The notes beneath the pieces are model-generated. The model did not search any database. It had not been told where the DNA came from and saw only the letters and a list, made by a program, of their open reading frames with translations. Of a DNA stretch of 64,000 bases, positions 9,135 through 17,886 are shown in pieces (positions within the stretch are counted from its first letter, which is position 1; every line of letters begins with the position of its first letter). Both the position numbers and the translations under genes were made by a program. This DNA comes from Actinomycetota bacterium (GTDB lineage: Bacteria; Actinomycetota; Actinomycetes; S36-B12). Location of the stretch: the NCBI GenBank assembly GCA_030684515.1, contig JAUXVJ010000024.1, positions 407,038-471,037 of the forward strand, read 5' to 3'.

Positions 9135-9611
9135 CTAGTTGAGGTCGACCATTTCTGCAAGGTAGTTCTCGATGCCCACGTTGGCGATGGCCTGCAACTG
9201 CGCTTCAAACCAATCGGCATGAGTCTCTTCGTCGCGTGCCATCTCAACAAAGATCGAGGCGGTTGCATGGTCTCCGAGATCGCGGCATTCCTGCGCTGCG
9301 TCATTGAACTGCGTGACAGCCAATATCTCAGAGGCCAGTCCGAGGTCAAGAATCTCCATTGCAGATTCCCCAACGCGAATCGGCAGCAGCTTTTGAAGAT
9401 TGGGATGGCCTTCAAACAACAGGATGCGCTGAATCAGAGCATCCGCATCCTTCATCTCATCGATTGAGCGCTTGTAGAACGTCTGCCCCAATCGCGGTAG
9501 TCCCCAGGCATCGAGCATGCGCCCGTGCAGGAAGTAGGTGTTGGTGATGCTCAACTCGTACGTGAGTGCCTCGTTCAGCAGTTCAACTATGCGTGGGCTG
9601 CGCGGTTGCAT
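9135..9611 (-). CDS. bfr: bacterioferritin with an altered ferroxidase ligand
   Basis: Iron-storage four-helix protein, 158 residues from the chosen ATG, which has GGAAGGAGTG 7-8 nt upstream; a longer reading to 9650 has no such site. Aligned without gaps to the E. coli Bfr sequence as I remember it, the heme-ligand Met is kept (Met53 here), as are Glu19, Glu52, Glu95, Glu128 and His131. The ferroxidase ligand corresponding to E. coli His54 is Asp55 (EMKDAD instead of EMKHAD). The gene follows bfd and overlaps it by 29 bp. An iron box upstream of bfd suggests IdeR control of both. Confidence 0.9.
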   Translation of the reverse strand: MQPRSPRIVELLNEALTYELSITNTYFLHGRMLDAWGLPRLGQTFYKRSIDEMKDADALIQRILLFEGHPNLQKLLPIRVGESAMEILDLGLASEILAVTQFNDAAQECRDLGDHATASIFVEMARDEETHADWFEAQLQAIANVGIENYLAEMVDLN

Positions 9612-9813
9612 TGTTGGGCACTCCTTCCTGTTGGGCTTGTGCGGCAACACTACTCAAGGTCTTCTCAAGCATCTCTTTGATGGTTGGCACACATGTTCCG
9701 CAGTCATTGCCTGCCCCTGACTCTCGGCACACTTGCGCCAGCGTGGTGCATCCGTGATCGATTGCTTTATGCAGACGTCGGCCACTGACCCCACGGCAAT
9801 GGCACACGATCAC
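9583..9813 (-). CDS. bfd: bacterioferritin-associated ferredoxin-like [2Fe-2S] protein
   Basis: A small BFD-type [2Fe-2S] protein that in characterised systems reduces bacterioferritin to release iron. The cluster motif is complete: VCHCRGV near the N terminus and CGTCVP about 35 residues later, giving C-x-C and C-x-x-C. I place the start at the GTG (9813) preceded by GAAGGGGG. An ATG at 9885 would add 24 non-conserved residues and begin almost inside the iron box. The last 10 codons overlap bfr in another frame, so the two are probably co-translated. Confidence 0.82.
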   Translation of the reverse strand: MIVCHCRGVSGRRLHKAIDHGCTTLAQVCRESGAGNDCGTCVPTIKEMLEKTLSSVAAQAQQEGVPNNATAQPTHS

Positions 9814-9887
9814 GGCTGCCCCCTTCACAGTCTTTGCGCCGCCTTGACGAAGTGCTCGGCACTGCGGCTTCGCCCACTCCGTCAAAC

Positions 9888-9901
9888 TTAGGCTAGCCTA
9901 A
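9888..9901 (-). promoter_or_regulatory. IdeR/DtxR iron box
   Basis: TTAGGCTAGCCTAA is a perfect 14-bp palindrome and matches 13 of the last 14 positions of the IdeR consensus (TTAGGTTAGSCTAACCTAA, from memory). It lies about 75 bp upstream of the bfd GTG, between divergently usable space and the YdeI-like gene stop. In actinobacteria IdeR activates bacterioferritin and represses iron uptake when iron is plentiful, so activation of bfd-bfr is the likely role. Confidence 0.75.
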
Positions 9902-9928
9902 ACTAATGGGCTAGGGAAGCACGTGTAC

Positions 9929-10522
9929 TTATGGCGACAACCGCCGCTTCTGTGGGTAGATCGTCTCGCCGCGAGCAAGCATGGCCACGAATTGCTCGAT
10001 TCTGCGCGCGCGGGTGTCCGCACGCTTGGCTGAATCAATGCCAAACATGATCGCGTATCGATTCTGCTTGGTCAGGATTTCAAACATCGCACTTGCCTGA
10101 GCATCCACGCTCAAGGCCGCCTCGAGATCAGCAGGGACCTGCATGGTGGCCTGCCCGCCGTAGGCCTGCTCCCAGCGGCCATCGGCCTTGGCTTGCTCCA
10201 TCTTCGCCAGACCTTGAGCGGTCATGCGCCCCTCCTCGATGAGTCTGCCGACAATCGCCACATTGCGCGCCGACCAAGGACTCTTCGGACGCCGAGGGGT
10301 GAATCGCTGCTTGAACGTGTGCTCGTCTCGCGATGCCTTCTGACCGTCAATCCAGCCATAGCAGAGGGCCTCTTCAAGAGCCTGGTCGTAGGTGAGCTCA
10401 GTCGGGTCTGTGACACCCTTCTTGGCCAGCACCAGCCAGACGGCGTCCTGCCTGGTGCCATACCTCTTCAGCCAGCTGCGCCAGCTACGCGCGTTGGCGA
10501 CGATGAGCTCGTCCTGGGACAC
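9929..10522 (-). CDS. YdeI/OmdA-family protein
   Basis: A 197-residue protein of the YdeI/OmpD-associated group. It begins with the characteristic block around RSWRSWLKRYG, continues with VWLVLAKKG and ALEEALCYGWIDGQ, and has RFTPRRPKSPWSARN near residue 72; the C-terminal part contains the helical OmdA segment. Members are linked by annotation to bacteriocin or peptide resistance, but no enzymatic role is established. It is transcribed alone, between the iron-storage pair and the oxidase operon terminator. Confidence 0.8.
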   Translation of the reverse strand: MSQDELIVANARSWRSWLKRYGTRQDAVWLVLAKKGVTDPTELTYDQALEEALCYGWIDGQKASRDEHTFKQRFTPRRPKSPWSARNVAIVGRLIEEGRMTAQGLAKMEQAKADGRWEQAYGGQATMQVPADLEAALSVDAQASAMFEILTKQNRYAIMFGIDSAKRADTRARRIEQFVAMLARGETIYPQKRRLSP

Positions 10523-10565
10523 CGGGCTATCCCATCACAAGCGCTGAGCTGATCTGAAGAAACAA

Positions 10566-10593
10566 GAGCGGTGATCCCAAATGATCACCGCTC
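10566..10593 (-). terminator. terminator of the ctaC-ctaD-ctaF operon
   Basis: An 11-bp perfect stem (10566-10576 with 10583-10593) around a 6-nt loop, 20 bp after the ctaF stop. Read on the minus strand it is followed by TTGTTTCTT, an imperfect U-tract, consistent with factor-independent termination. Confidence 0.75.
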
Positions 10594-10612
10594 AATGTTC
10601 GAAGTGCTGTTC

Positions 10613-11008
10613 CTAGTGCGCGAAGTCGCGGCGGTAGTACTCAAAGAGCCAGCCAATAAGAGCGATCACCAGAAGAAAGGCACCAAATGCGATCAGCCAG
10701 ACAGCAAACACCAAGCCCAAGACTGTGCAGAAGGCTGCGAATCCCACGACAAGAGGCCACCAGGAGTTGGGGCTGAAGAAGCCGTACTCGGGGTCAGCTT
10801 CGTCAATGTTGGCATCACCACGATCCTCAGGGCGCGGGTACACGCGCTTTGCCGTGTACAGCAAATAGAAGCCCACAAGGAAGGCGAGCCCGCCGCACAG
10901 CACAAGCGCTGTGGTGCCGATCGGGTCGTTCGAGACAAACCAATAGATAGCTGCGATCAGCAGAAAGAAAACGCAGCCAACAGCAAAGAGGAGTCCTTCG
11001 ATCTTCAC
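10613..11008 (-). CDS. ctaF: cytochrome c oxidase subunit IV CtaF
   Basis: The small actinobacterial-type fourth oxidase subunit, 131 residues with four predicted membrane helices in two pairs, separated by a hydrophilic loop (about residues 55-85) containing EYGFFSPNSWWP. This motif is typical of the CtaF family. Its start codon shares a base with the ctaD stop, so it is translated with subunit I. It is a structural component of the III-IV supercomplex with no cofactor ligands of its own. Confidence 0.92.
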   Translation of the reverse strand: MKIEGLLFAVGCVFFLLIAAIYWFVSNDPIGTTALVLCGGLAFLVGFYLLYTAKRVYPRPEDRGDANIDEADPEYGFFSPNSWWPLVVGFAAFCTVLGLVFAVWLIAFGAFLLVIALIGWLFEYYRRDFAH

Positions 11009-12705
11009 TAGTGAGCGCTCCCCACGGCTGGCGCGGACATCGAAGTCGGCGTCTCGGATAACTCGGGGTAGTGCAAATCAAATGCCGGTCGCTCGGAGCG
11101 GATCGGGGGGAGCGCCAAGAAGTTGTGCCGAGGTGGTGGGCACGACGTGGCCCACTCCAGTGAACTTCCCCAGCCCCAAGGATCATCACTGGTCACCTTT
11201 GGAGCAGAGCGAGTGGTGGAGATGACATTCCAGATGAAGAAGATCGATGAGAGACCAAGGACTGCTGCACCCAGGCTCGAGATGAGGTTCAGGGTCCCGA
11301 AGTCGTCTGCAGGCAGATAGTCACCGTACCGCCGCGGCATGCCCTGCACGCCAAGCCAGTGCTGCACCAAGAAGGTGGCCTGGAATCCAATGAACAGCAG
11401 CCAGAAGTGGATCTTGCCCAGAGTCTCGTTGAGCATCTTCCCGGTCATCTTGGGCCACCAGTAGTACAGCCCTGCGAAGAACATGAACACAACCGTGCCG
11501 AACACGGTGTAGTGGAAGTGCGCGACGATGAAGTAGCTGTCCGAGACGTGGAAGTCCAGCGGCGGTGCCGAGAGGATGATGCCGGTCAGGCCCCCGAAGA
11601 GGAAGGTCACCAAGAAGCCCATGGTCCACAGCATCGGTGTGTCGAACTGCACCGAGCCCTTCCACATGGTGCCAATCCAGTTGAAGAACTTCACGCCGGT
11701 GGGCACAGCGATGAGCATGGTCATGATGGCAAAGAACGGTAGATATACCGAGCCAGTGACGTACAGGTGGTGGGCCCAGACGGCCATCGAGAGGGCAGCG
11801 ATGGCAAGGGTCGCGAAGACCAGACCCTTGTAGCCGAAGATCGGCTTGCGTGAGAAGACCGGGATGATCTCGCTGGCGATGCCGAAGAAGGGCAAGGCAA
11901 GGATGTACACCTCGGGATGCCCAAAGAACCAGAACAGATGCTGCCAGAGCATGGCTCCGCCGTTCTCCGCAGCAAATACCTCGGAACCGTACTGACGGTC
12001 GATGAACGCCATGGCCAAGGCGGCGGCAAGCACCGGGAAGCACAGCAGTACCAGCACGCTGGTGGCCAGCACTGTCCAGGTGAAGATCGGCATACGGAAC
12101 ATGGTCATGCCAGGTGCCCGCATGCAGTAGATGGTGGTGATGAAGTTGACCGCGCCCAAGATGGTGCCCAGGCCACCCATTGCCAGTCCCAGCAGCCACA
12201 TGCTGCCGCCAATCTCTGGTGAGTACACGGCATTGCTGAGTGGCGCGTAGGCGAACCAGCCGAATGCAGCAGCACCACCAGGAGTCAGGAAGCCTCCAGC
12301 GGCAATCAAGCCGCCGAACAGGAACAGCCAGAAGCCGAGCATGTTCAAGCGCGGGAAGGCAACGTCGGGGGCACCGATCTGCAGCGGCATGATGATGTTG
12401 CCGTAGGCGATGAAGAGCGGGGTCGCAAACAGGAACAGCATGACGGTGCCGTGCATCGTGAAGAGCTGGTTGTACTGCTCCAGAGAAACGACCTGCAGGC
12501 CCGGGGCTGCGAGTTCGGCGCGCATCACCAGCGCCATCGCGCCGGCTGCGAAGAACCAGAAGGTCGACAGGATCAGATACATGTAGCCGATGACCTTGTG
12601 GTCTGTTGAGGTGATCCAGGAGACCACGACTGAGCCGAAGGCCTTCTTGGGCTTGACCGACTCCAGGGCCTCTGCATCGACGGGCCGCTCACTCAGAATC
12701 GTCAT
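11008..12705 (-). CDS. ctaD: cytochrome c oxidase subunit I CtaD
   Basis: The 565-residue catalytic subunit of the aa3 oxidase, with twelve predicted helices. The binuclear-centre signature [17 protein letters not shown] contains the CuB His and the cross-linked Tyr. HHLYVTG supplies two more CuB His, PTGVKFFNW contains the K-channel Lys, and AHFHYTVFG the heme a and a3 ligands. The C-terminal tail of about 60 residues is Pro-rich and hydrophilic. It overlaps ctaC by 4 bp and ctaF by 1 bp. Confidence 0.97.
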   Translation of the reverse strand: MTILSERPVDAEALESVKPKKAFGSVVVSWITSTDHKVIGYMYLILSTFWFFAAGAMALVMRAELAAPGLQVVSLEQYNQLFTMHGTVMLFLFATPLFIAYGNIIMPLQIGAPDVAFPRLNMLGFWLFLFGGLIAAGGFLTPGGAAAFGWFAYAPLSNAVYSPEIGGSMWLLGLAMGGLGTILGAVNFITTIYCMRAPGMTMFRMPIFTWTVLATSVLVLLCFPVLAAALAMAFIDRQYGSEVFAAENGGAMLWQHLFWFFGHPEVYILALPFFGIASEIIPVFSRKPIFGYKGLVFATLAIAALSMAVWAHHLYVTGSVYLPFFAIMTMLIAVPTGVKFFNWIGTMWKGSVQFDTPMLWTMGFLVTFLFGGLTGIILSAPPLDFHVSDSYFIVAHFHYTVFGTVVFMFFAGLYYWWPKMTGKMLNETLGKIHFWLLFIGFQATFLVQHWLGVQGMPRRYGDYLPADDFGTLNLISSLGAAVLGLSSIFFIWNVISTTRSAPKVTSDDPWGWGSSLEWATSCPPPRHNFLALPPIRSERPAFDLHYPELSETPTSMSAPAVGSAH

Positions 12706-13556
12706 ACCGTCTTCTCCCCTGGCATCTGGCCTTGGTTGCTGAATGGTTCGGTGTTGAACGTCCCGGTCTGACCCTTGGCCCTCAATTCGGCCATGTGCGC
12801 GTCAAAGGTCGCCTTGTCGACCACCTTCACGGAGAAGAGCATGCGCGAGTGATCCACTCCGCACAGCTCCGCGCACTTGCCATCGAAAGTGCCCAGCCGG
12901 TTCGGAGTCAGTTCAAAGGCATTGGTCTTGCCAGGGATGACGTCCATCTTGAACAGGAAGTTCGGGACCCAGAAGGAATGGATGACGTCAGGTGAGTTGA
13001 GATTGAAGCGGACCTTCTCGTTGATCGGCAGCCAGAGAGTGGGCGGAGCCGCTGTGGTGCCCTCGCCCTGGGGCATACCGGTCTCCCAGACGTCTTGATC
13101 CAGGTAGTTGAAGCCCCAGCTCCAGCGGTAGGCAACCACGCCGACTGTCTGCTCCTGATCGTTCTTCAGGGTGAGAAGTTCGCTTTGATCCTTGGCGGTG
13201 AACCAGAACAGCCCAAGAATCATGACCAACGGCACGACGGTGTAGAGGATCTCGATCGGCATGTTGTATTTGGTCTGCGCCGGAGCGCCGGCGCGCTTCT
13301 TGCGGCGATAGGCAACTGCCGCGAAGATCATGAGTCCCCACGTGAACAAACCGACCAACCAGGCGGCAATCCATGAGCCCTGCCATAGGTTCTGGATTAT
13401 CGGCGCTTCCTTGGTTGCCGGTTCTGGCATGTCAAAGAAGAACGCCTCGTTGGCGGTGCAGCCGGACAGGACTGCCGCAATCGCAATCGTCCCCAAGCCA
13501 AGGGCAATTCGCCTCGTACGGCGAAGACTTCTTGGCTGGCGCGTATTCGAACCCAC
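12702..13556 (-). CDS. ctaC: cytochrome c oxidase subunit II CtaC
   Basis: Electron-entry subunit, about 284 residues. The start is placed at GTG 13556, which has AAGGGA upstream and makes the N terminus a lipoprotein signal (arginines, then a hydrophobic run ending in the lipobox LSGC). Reading further upstream would overlap the divergent gene and bury the signal. Two membrane helices follow (about 50-72 and 95-115). The periplasmic cupredoxin domain ends with the CuA site [12 protein letters not shown], with both Cys, the bridging Glu, His and Met. It leads the ctaC-ctaD-ctaF operon, and its promoter lies in the 139-bp divergent region. Confidence 0.94.
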   Translation of the reverse strand: MGSNTRQPRSLRRTRRIALGLGTIAIAAVLSGCTANEAFFFDMPEPATKEAPIIQNLWQGSWIAAWLVGLFTWGLMIFAAVAYRRKKRAGAPAQTKYNMPIEILYTVVPLVMILGLFWFTAKDQSELLTLKNDQEQTVGVVAYRWSWGFNYLDQDVWETGMPQGEGTTAAPPTLWLPINEKVRFNLNSPDVIHSFWVPNFLFKMDVIPGKTNAFELTPNRLGTFDGKCAELCGVDHSRMLFSVKVVDKATFDAHMAELRAKGQTGTFNTEPFSNQGQMPGEKTV

Positions 13557-13695
13557 AGGTTCCCTTTCGGTCCACACATCGGGCAAGCTGAAACGTTGTG
13601 AGACTAGCGCACAGCCCATTGCCAGTTCTCGTCGGATGGGTGTGATGCGGCGCTCAATTTCTACAGATTCTGCCAGGCCAAGTAGCGTGCTGACC

Positions 13696-14820
13696 ATGTC
13701 CAGTCTGCCCTTGGCTCCGACCGGGTTCCTGGATGCCGTGGGCGGCCTGCCCATGGCTGCTGCTGTGGCCCAGGCCTACGCACGAGCCAGCGAGTTGGCG
13801 TGGGCTGATCCGCTGCGCCTGCACCACCTAGGTCGCCAGTCGGCCTTGTTTCTGAGCACGGCCAGAGCCAGCATCGCCACCGCAGTTGCCGATGCCACCG
13901 GCGCCACGATCAGCGCTGAGCAGATCTTCTTTGCCCCGAATATGCGCATGGCCTCGCATTGGGCGGCGGCGGGATGTATGGGCACGCAGAGATGTGCTGC
14001 GACAGCCATCGAAAACCTCGCATTGGTCGATGGACTCACCGACCACGATCCAGACCTGGCAATCCTTCCTGTCGACAGGCATGGATTTCTTGTCCAAGCC
14101 GGTCTCGCCGATCTTGGCCCCGCCCCATCGGTGCTCGTCGCGGTTCAGGCCGCCAATGGTGAGATCGGCACCCGGCAGGATCTCAGTCGCGCGGCAGCTC
14201 ATGGCTACCGCTTGATCGTGGATGCCAGCCACAGCCTTGGCCGGATAGATCTTGGCCGTGACTGGTCAATTCTCCTGCTCTCGGTTACGGACTTGGGTGG
14301 CCCAGCGGGTCTGGTGATCATGGCGGTGCAGCCGCAAGCGCGGTGGACATCTCCTTTGCCCAGCAGCGGCGGCTGGATCGGGGGCCGAGCCGACGTGCCG
14401 GCCGTCGTTGCTGCCGCAACCGCCCTTGAGCTGACACTGCCAGTGGCAAAGGCTCAGGCAGCGAGTCAATTCGCACTCATCGAGCGCCTGCGGACGTCCA
14501 TTGAGCGCGCCATCTCAGACGTGACCTTCGCCGGCGACCAGGTCCAGCGACTCCCGCATATCTTGAATTGCTCGATCCTGTACCTCAGTGGCGAGGCTCT
14601 GGTCCTGGAACTTGATCGCCGAGGCTTTGCCGTGGCCAGCGGCTCGGCTTGCGTTGCCGACAGCGACCGCGCCAGTCATGTGCTCGCGGCGATCGGCGGA
14701 TTCACCGGCGGAAATCTGCGCATCTCCCTGCCCTTTGACTGCAGTGCGGAAACGGTCGACTCCTTTGTCGATGCCCTTGCAGAGGTCGTTGCGGAGCTAC
14801 GTCAGGGGGCTGGGCTGTGA
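13696..14820 (+). CDS. cysteine-desulfurase-like (NifS fold) protein lacking the PLP lysine
   Basis: A 374-residue protein with the fold pattern of class-V aminotransferases of the NifS/IscS group, such as IVDASHSLGR and ASGSACVADSDRASHVL. The persulfide-forming Cys is kept at residue 319 (GSAC). The PLP Schiff-base lysine is absent: the canonical HK before the GP turn is T198-D199 (SVTDLGGPAG). The phosphate-binding GATE-like stretch (APNMRM) and the PLP-stacking His (now AIENLA) also look lost. The frame is intact and codon use is normal, so it is not an ordinary pseudogene. It overlaps tusA by 4 bp. A direct PLP desulfurase reaction is unlikely; a persulfide-carrying or structural role is inferred. 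Confidence 0.78.
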   Translation: MSSLPLAPTGFLDAVGGLPMAAAVAQAYARASELAWADPLRLHHLGRQSALFLSTARASIATAVADATGATISAEQIFFAPNMRMASHWAAAGCMGTQRCAATAIENLALVDGLTDHDPDLAILPVDRHGFLVQAGLADLGPAPSVLVAVQAANGEIGTRQDLSRAAAHGYRLIVDASHSLGRIDLGRDWSILLLSVTDLGGPAGLVIMAVQPQARWTSPLPSSGGWIGGRADVPAVVAAATALELTLPVAKAQAASQFALIERLRTSIERAISDVTFAGDQVQRLPHILNCSILYLSGEALVLELDRRGFAVASGSACVADSDRASHVLAAIGGFTGGNLRISLPFDCSAETVDSFVDALAEVVAELRQGAGL

Positions 14821-15086
14821 AGGTGAGCCTGTGGATCGATGAGCGCGGGCGGCGCTGCCCAATCCCGGTGATCTCTCTTGCTCGCGCCCAGACAATGTGG
14901 TTGCAGGACGGATTCAGTGAACAGGAAGTCGTCGGGGTTCTTGCAGACGATCCGGCCGCCCAATACGACATCCCGGCGTGGTGTCGGCTCAAGGGCGCCG
15001 AGTACCAAGGCACCGTCCCTCCCCCAGACGGTGGAGCGGGCACCGGCTACATCGTTCAATTCAGCACTTCCAGGCAAGAGGACTGA
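14817..15086 (+). CDS. TusA-family sulfur carrier
   Basis: An 89-residue member of the TusA/SirA family, which carry sulfur as a persulfide on a conserved Cys. The signature DERGRRCPIPV at residues 8-18 contains that Cys (Cys14) and the CPxP motif. The start is GTG 14817, overlapping the stop of the desulfurase-like gene. Fused or adjacent desulfurase-TusA pairs beside ctaC occur in other actinobacteria, as I recall. The 3' end overlaps the convergent aat gene by 31 bp. The acceptor (tRNA thiolation, molybdopterin or another) is not indicated by neighbours. Confidence 0.85.
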   Translation: MKVSLWIDERGRRCPIPVISLARAQTMWLQDGFSEQEVVGVLADDPAAQYDIPAWCRLKGAEYQGTVPPPDGGAGTGYIVQFSTSRQED

Positions 15087-15721
15087 CGCCCAGCCGCACG
15101 CAGCCGAGTCAAGTACTCCTCGCGACTGATCTCCGTCACACCCATACTGGCCAGATGATCTGTGCGCCACTGCACGTCGAGCAATCGATCGCCTCCACTC
15201 ATCTGCAGCCGCCTGACAAGTGCAACCATCGCAACCTTGGACGCGTCGCGTTGCCGATGAAACATCGATTCTCCAGCGAACAAGCCACCTACTTCGATTC
15301 CATACAGACCACCTACCAGCGAGCCTTCTCGCCAGACTTCAACTGAGTGGGCCCACCCCATCGAGTGCAGTTGGGTATAGGCGTGAATGAAGTCCTCCGT
15401 GATCCAGGAGTCCTCGCGATCCTCATCACACGCTCGCATCACATCCTCGAAGGCCGTATCAAAGGTCACGTCGAAATGCGCCATGGATTTTCGCAATGAT
15501 CGACTGACCCGCAGATTTTCAAAGGCCAGGATCCCGCGCGGATTCGGTGACCACCAGGCAAGTTCACCGCTGGCAAGGTGCATCGGAAAGACTCCTCGAC
15601 GATATGCGGCCAGCAAAGTTGCTGGTTGCAGATCGGCGCCGATCGCGATGACTTCCTGATCGGCTTGGGCCAACACTGGATCAGGAAATCGCCATGCGGA
15701 TGGCCCCGGATCGATCGGCAC
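15056..15721 (-). CDS. aat: leucyl/phenylalanyl-tRNA-protein transferase Aat
   Basis: Transfers Leu or Phe from aminoacyl-tRNA to the N terminus of proteins that begin with Arg or Lys, marking them for ClpS/ClpAP-type degradation (N-degron pathway). The 221-residue length is usual. Family blocks include FPDP at the start, GVFPM, WWSPNPRG near residue 57 and GGLYGIEVGGLFAGESMF around 140. It sits 2 bp after the AdoK-like kinase stop on the same strand and is probably the distal gene of that unit. Confidence 0.94.
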   Translation of the reverse strand: MPIDPGPSAWRFPDPVLAQADQEVIAIGADLQPATLLAAYRRGVFPMHLASGELAWWSPNPRGILAFENLRVSRSLRKSMAHFDVTFDTAFEDVMRACDEDREDSWITEDFIHAYTQLHSMGWAHSVEVWREGSLVGGLYGIEVGGLFAGESMFHRQRDASKVAMVALVRRLQMSGGDRLLDVQWRTDHLASMGVTEISREEYLTRLRAAGRQSSCLEVLN

Positions 15722-15723
15722 AG

Positions 15724-16710
15724 TTAGGGCTGAGGACAGACCACATGCGGGGCGATGTCGGCGGCGGCCTCGTCACCGAAATTTCGAGCCAGGCGGTTCA
15801 GGAACGCTGCCCGGGAGAGCACGTATTCCTGGGTGCCGACGGACTCGATGACGTAGGCCGCAAGCAATGAACCAATCTGGGCGGCGCGCTCGTCAGTGAG
15901 TCCCCACGCCATACCGGTCAGGAAGCCAGAGCGGAAGGCATCGCCAACACCCGTCGGATCGGTGCGGCTGTCCTCTTGGGCGATGTCAACGAGCACTGGC
16001 TCCTGGCCCCGTCGCTCAATGCGCGAGCCGTTCTTGCCAAGAGTGGTGATGCGGGTCTCCACCATCGAAGCGATGTCCCGTGAAGTCCAGCCGGTCTTCT
16101 GCTCGATCAGCGAGCCTTCGTACTCGTTGGTGAACAAATACTTGGCGCCCTCGATCAGCGGCTTGATCGCTGGGCCATCCATCCGGGCAAGTTGCTGACT
16201 GGGATCCGCCGCGAATGGATAACCGCGCTGACGACATTCCTGAGTGTGACGCAGCATCGCTTCGGGGTCGTTCGCGCTGACCATCACAACATCTGGCTCT
16301 CCGGCCGTGTCCACAACTGGCTTGAGCTCGATGTTGCGGGCTTCGGACATTGCCCCGGCGTAGAAGGAAGCGATCTGATTCTGTTCTTCATCAGTAGTAC
16401 AGATGAATCGCGCGGTGTGACGAGTCTCGGAGATGTGCACGCCGACGGTATCGACTCCGTGACGCTGCAACCACGACTCATAGTCGGCGAAATCGGCGCC
16501 GGCCGCACCCACGAGCACAGGCTTCAAACCCAGACAACCCATGCCGAACGCAATGTTCGGTGCAACGCCGCCCCGACGGATCTCCAGATCATCGACAAGG
16601 AAGGACAGGGACACATTGTGCAGATTCTCAGCGACCAGAGAGTCCGTGAACTTTCCGGGAAAGGTCATCAGATGGTCGGTCGCGATGGATCCGGTTACAA
16701 AGATTGGCAC
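15724..16710 (-). CDS. PfkB-family kinase, AdoK-like (adenosine kinase type)
   Basis: A 328-residue ribokinase-fold sugar or nucleoside kinase. The N-terminal GSIATDHL and the RRGGVAPNIAFGMG substrate loop are present. The C-terminal motif DPTGVGDAFRSGF holds the anion hole and catalytic Asp. The closest remembered relative by context is M. tuberculosis AdoK (Rv2202c), an adenosine kinase of the PfkB family encoded near ctaC. I start at GTG 16710 (AAGGTC upstream), which leaves the preceding gene's stop clear; ATG 16737 would overlap it. The substrate is inferred from family and location only. Confidence 0.85.
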   Translation of the reverse strand: MPIFVTGSIATDHLMTFPGKFTDSLVAENLHNVSLSFLVDDLEIRRGGVAPNIAFGMGCLGLKPVLVGAAGADFADYESWLQRHGVDTVGVHISETRHTARFICTTDEEQNQIASFYAGAMSEARNIELKPVVDTAGEPDVVMVSANDPEAMLRHTQECRQRGYPFAADPSQQLARMDGPAIKPLIEGAKYLFTNEYEGSLIEQKTGWTSRDIASMVETRITTLGKNGSRIERRGQEPVLVDIAQEDSRTDPTGVGDAFRSGFLTGMAWGLTDERAAQIGSLLAAYVIESVGTQEYVLSRAAFLNRLARNFGDEAAADIAPHVVCPQP

Positions 16711-16721
16711 GGGACGTGACC

Positions 16722-17408
16722 TTACTGGGGCGCCCATTTGGAACTGAGGGTCATGGACAACTGTTGAAGATCGTTCTTCTGCGCAGCAGTGACGCGGGCA
16801 CGACCATCGACGTAGACCTCGGTTTGTATAACGGCGTCACCAGCCTGCGAGTAGACCGTGAAGGTCACAGTCTTGCCGGCGAGCAGCGGATCTCTGCTGG
16901 TGAAGGTGGTGCTGTCTTGAACCCAGAAGTTCTGATACTGCCCGCCGGGGCTGCTGCCATTGGCGTAGGTGTCCACAACTGATGGGTCTTCATCTGCCGG
17001 GCCTGCCACAGTGCCTGCGCATTTGGTGACCTCTTGTGCGAGTTGCGCGTACGCCGCAGTCGCTTCTTGGGCACTTGGATACACGTAGACCCGCTCGAAG
17101 ACAGTGGTGAATACGTTCTTCTGCTTGGGCTTCATCTGGCTCTGCGCGAAGTACTGCGGAGTGGAGGCCGCGATGGAGGCCAGCGGATCGCCCTTGCTGT
17201 CGGTGCACAAGGTGATCGTCTTGGTGAAATCCTTCGGCTTCTTGCTGAACTCAAAGCCCTGCGCCTGGCCGAAGGAGGCAGGTATGTCTGCAGTGGCAAG
17301 CACACGTGCCTTCGGCGGAACTGCATTGGCGGGCAGGGCGAACATGACAGATGCGGCCAAGATCATCGAAGTGCACCCGAGGGTGGCAGCTCGTGCTCGT
17401 GGCCGCAT
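16722..17408 (-). CDS. secreted protein of unknown function
   Basis: A 228-residue protein with an N-terminal signal peptide: RPRARAA, then a hydrophobic run ending in PANAVPPKA, with a likely cut after ANA near residue 29. The mature part resembles small actinobacterial extracytoplasmic domains, with mixed alpha/beta content and two Cys (in LCTDS and TKCAGT) that could form a disulfide. No catalytic motif is visible. It is followed 11 bp later by the AdoK-like kinase on the same strand and preceded by erpA. I do not recognise the family with certainty. Confidence 0.7.
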   Translation of the reverse strand: MRPRARAATLGCTSMILAASVMFALPANAVPPKARVLATADIPASFGQAQGFEFSKKPKDFTKTITLCTDSKGDPLASIAASTPQYFAQSQMKPKQKNVFTTVFERVYVYPSAQEATAAYAQLAQEVTKCAGTVAGPADEDPSVVDTYANGSSPGGQYQNFWVQDSTTFTSRDPLLAGKTVTFTVYSQAGDAVIQTEVYVDGRARVTAAQKNDLQQLSMTLSSKWAPQ

Positions 17409-17440
17409 CTGCGAAAACTAGTCGATTGCGCCGAGGAGAT

Positions 17441-17803
17441 TTAGTTGAACGAGTCTCCACACGCGCAGGAACCCGAAGCATTGGGGTTGTCGATCGTGAA
17501 GCCCTGCTTCTCGATGGTGTCAACGAAGTCGATCGTCGCGCCATTGAGGTAGGGAGCGCTCATGCGATCAGTCACCACGCCAACTCCAGCGAAGTCCTTG
17601 GTCACGTCGCCGTCGAGATTGCGATCATCGAAGAACAGCTGGTAACGAAGTCCTGAGCAGCCACCGGGCTGGACCGCGACGCGCAGGGCAAGATCATCGC
17701 GACCTTCTGCTTCAAGAAGGGCCTTGACCTTGGAGGCTGCAGTGCTGGTGAGCACAATGCCGTCAATCGTGGGCACCGTCTCAATTGTGACGTCAGCTGA
17801 CAT
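17441..17803 (-). CDS. erpA: A-type iron-sulfur cluster carrier/insertion protein (ErpA-like)
   Basis: A 120-residue HesB/IscA family protein that binds and delivers Fe-S clusters. The three ligand cysteines are present: GGCSGLRY near residue 48 and SCACGDS at the C terminus. The family length is normal. The gene order ctaC, kinase, ErpA, nadA is widespread in actinobacteria. NadA, encoded divergently 83 bp away, is a [4Fe-4S] enzyme and a plausible client, as is the QcrA Rieske protein. Confidence 0.92.
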   Translation of the reverse strand: MSADVTIETVPTIDGIVLTSTAASKVKALLEAEGRDDLALRVAVQPGGCSGLRYQLFFDDRNLDGDVTKDFAGVGVVTDRMSAPYLNGATIDFVDTIEKQGFTIDNPNASGSCACGDSFN

Positions 17804-17886
17804 TGCGGTCCTTCCGTAGGTGGTTGCCTGAAGAGTCTACGACAGTCTTAACGCCAATTCTTCACGTCCCATTCCCGAATTGACGG

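Noticed and set aside
9814..9885. Longer bfd starting at ATG 9885
   Set aside because: The added residues lack family similarity, and the start is adjacent to the iron box where transcription should begin.
13557..13754. N-terminal extension of ctaC to an ATG at 13754
   Set aside because: It would overlap the divergent desulfurase-like gene and place 66 unrelated residues before a clear lipoprotein signal. GTG 13556 has a ribosome-binding site.
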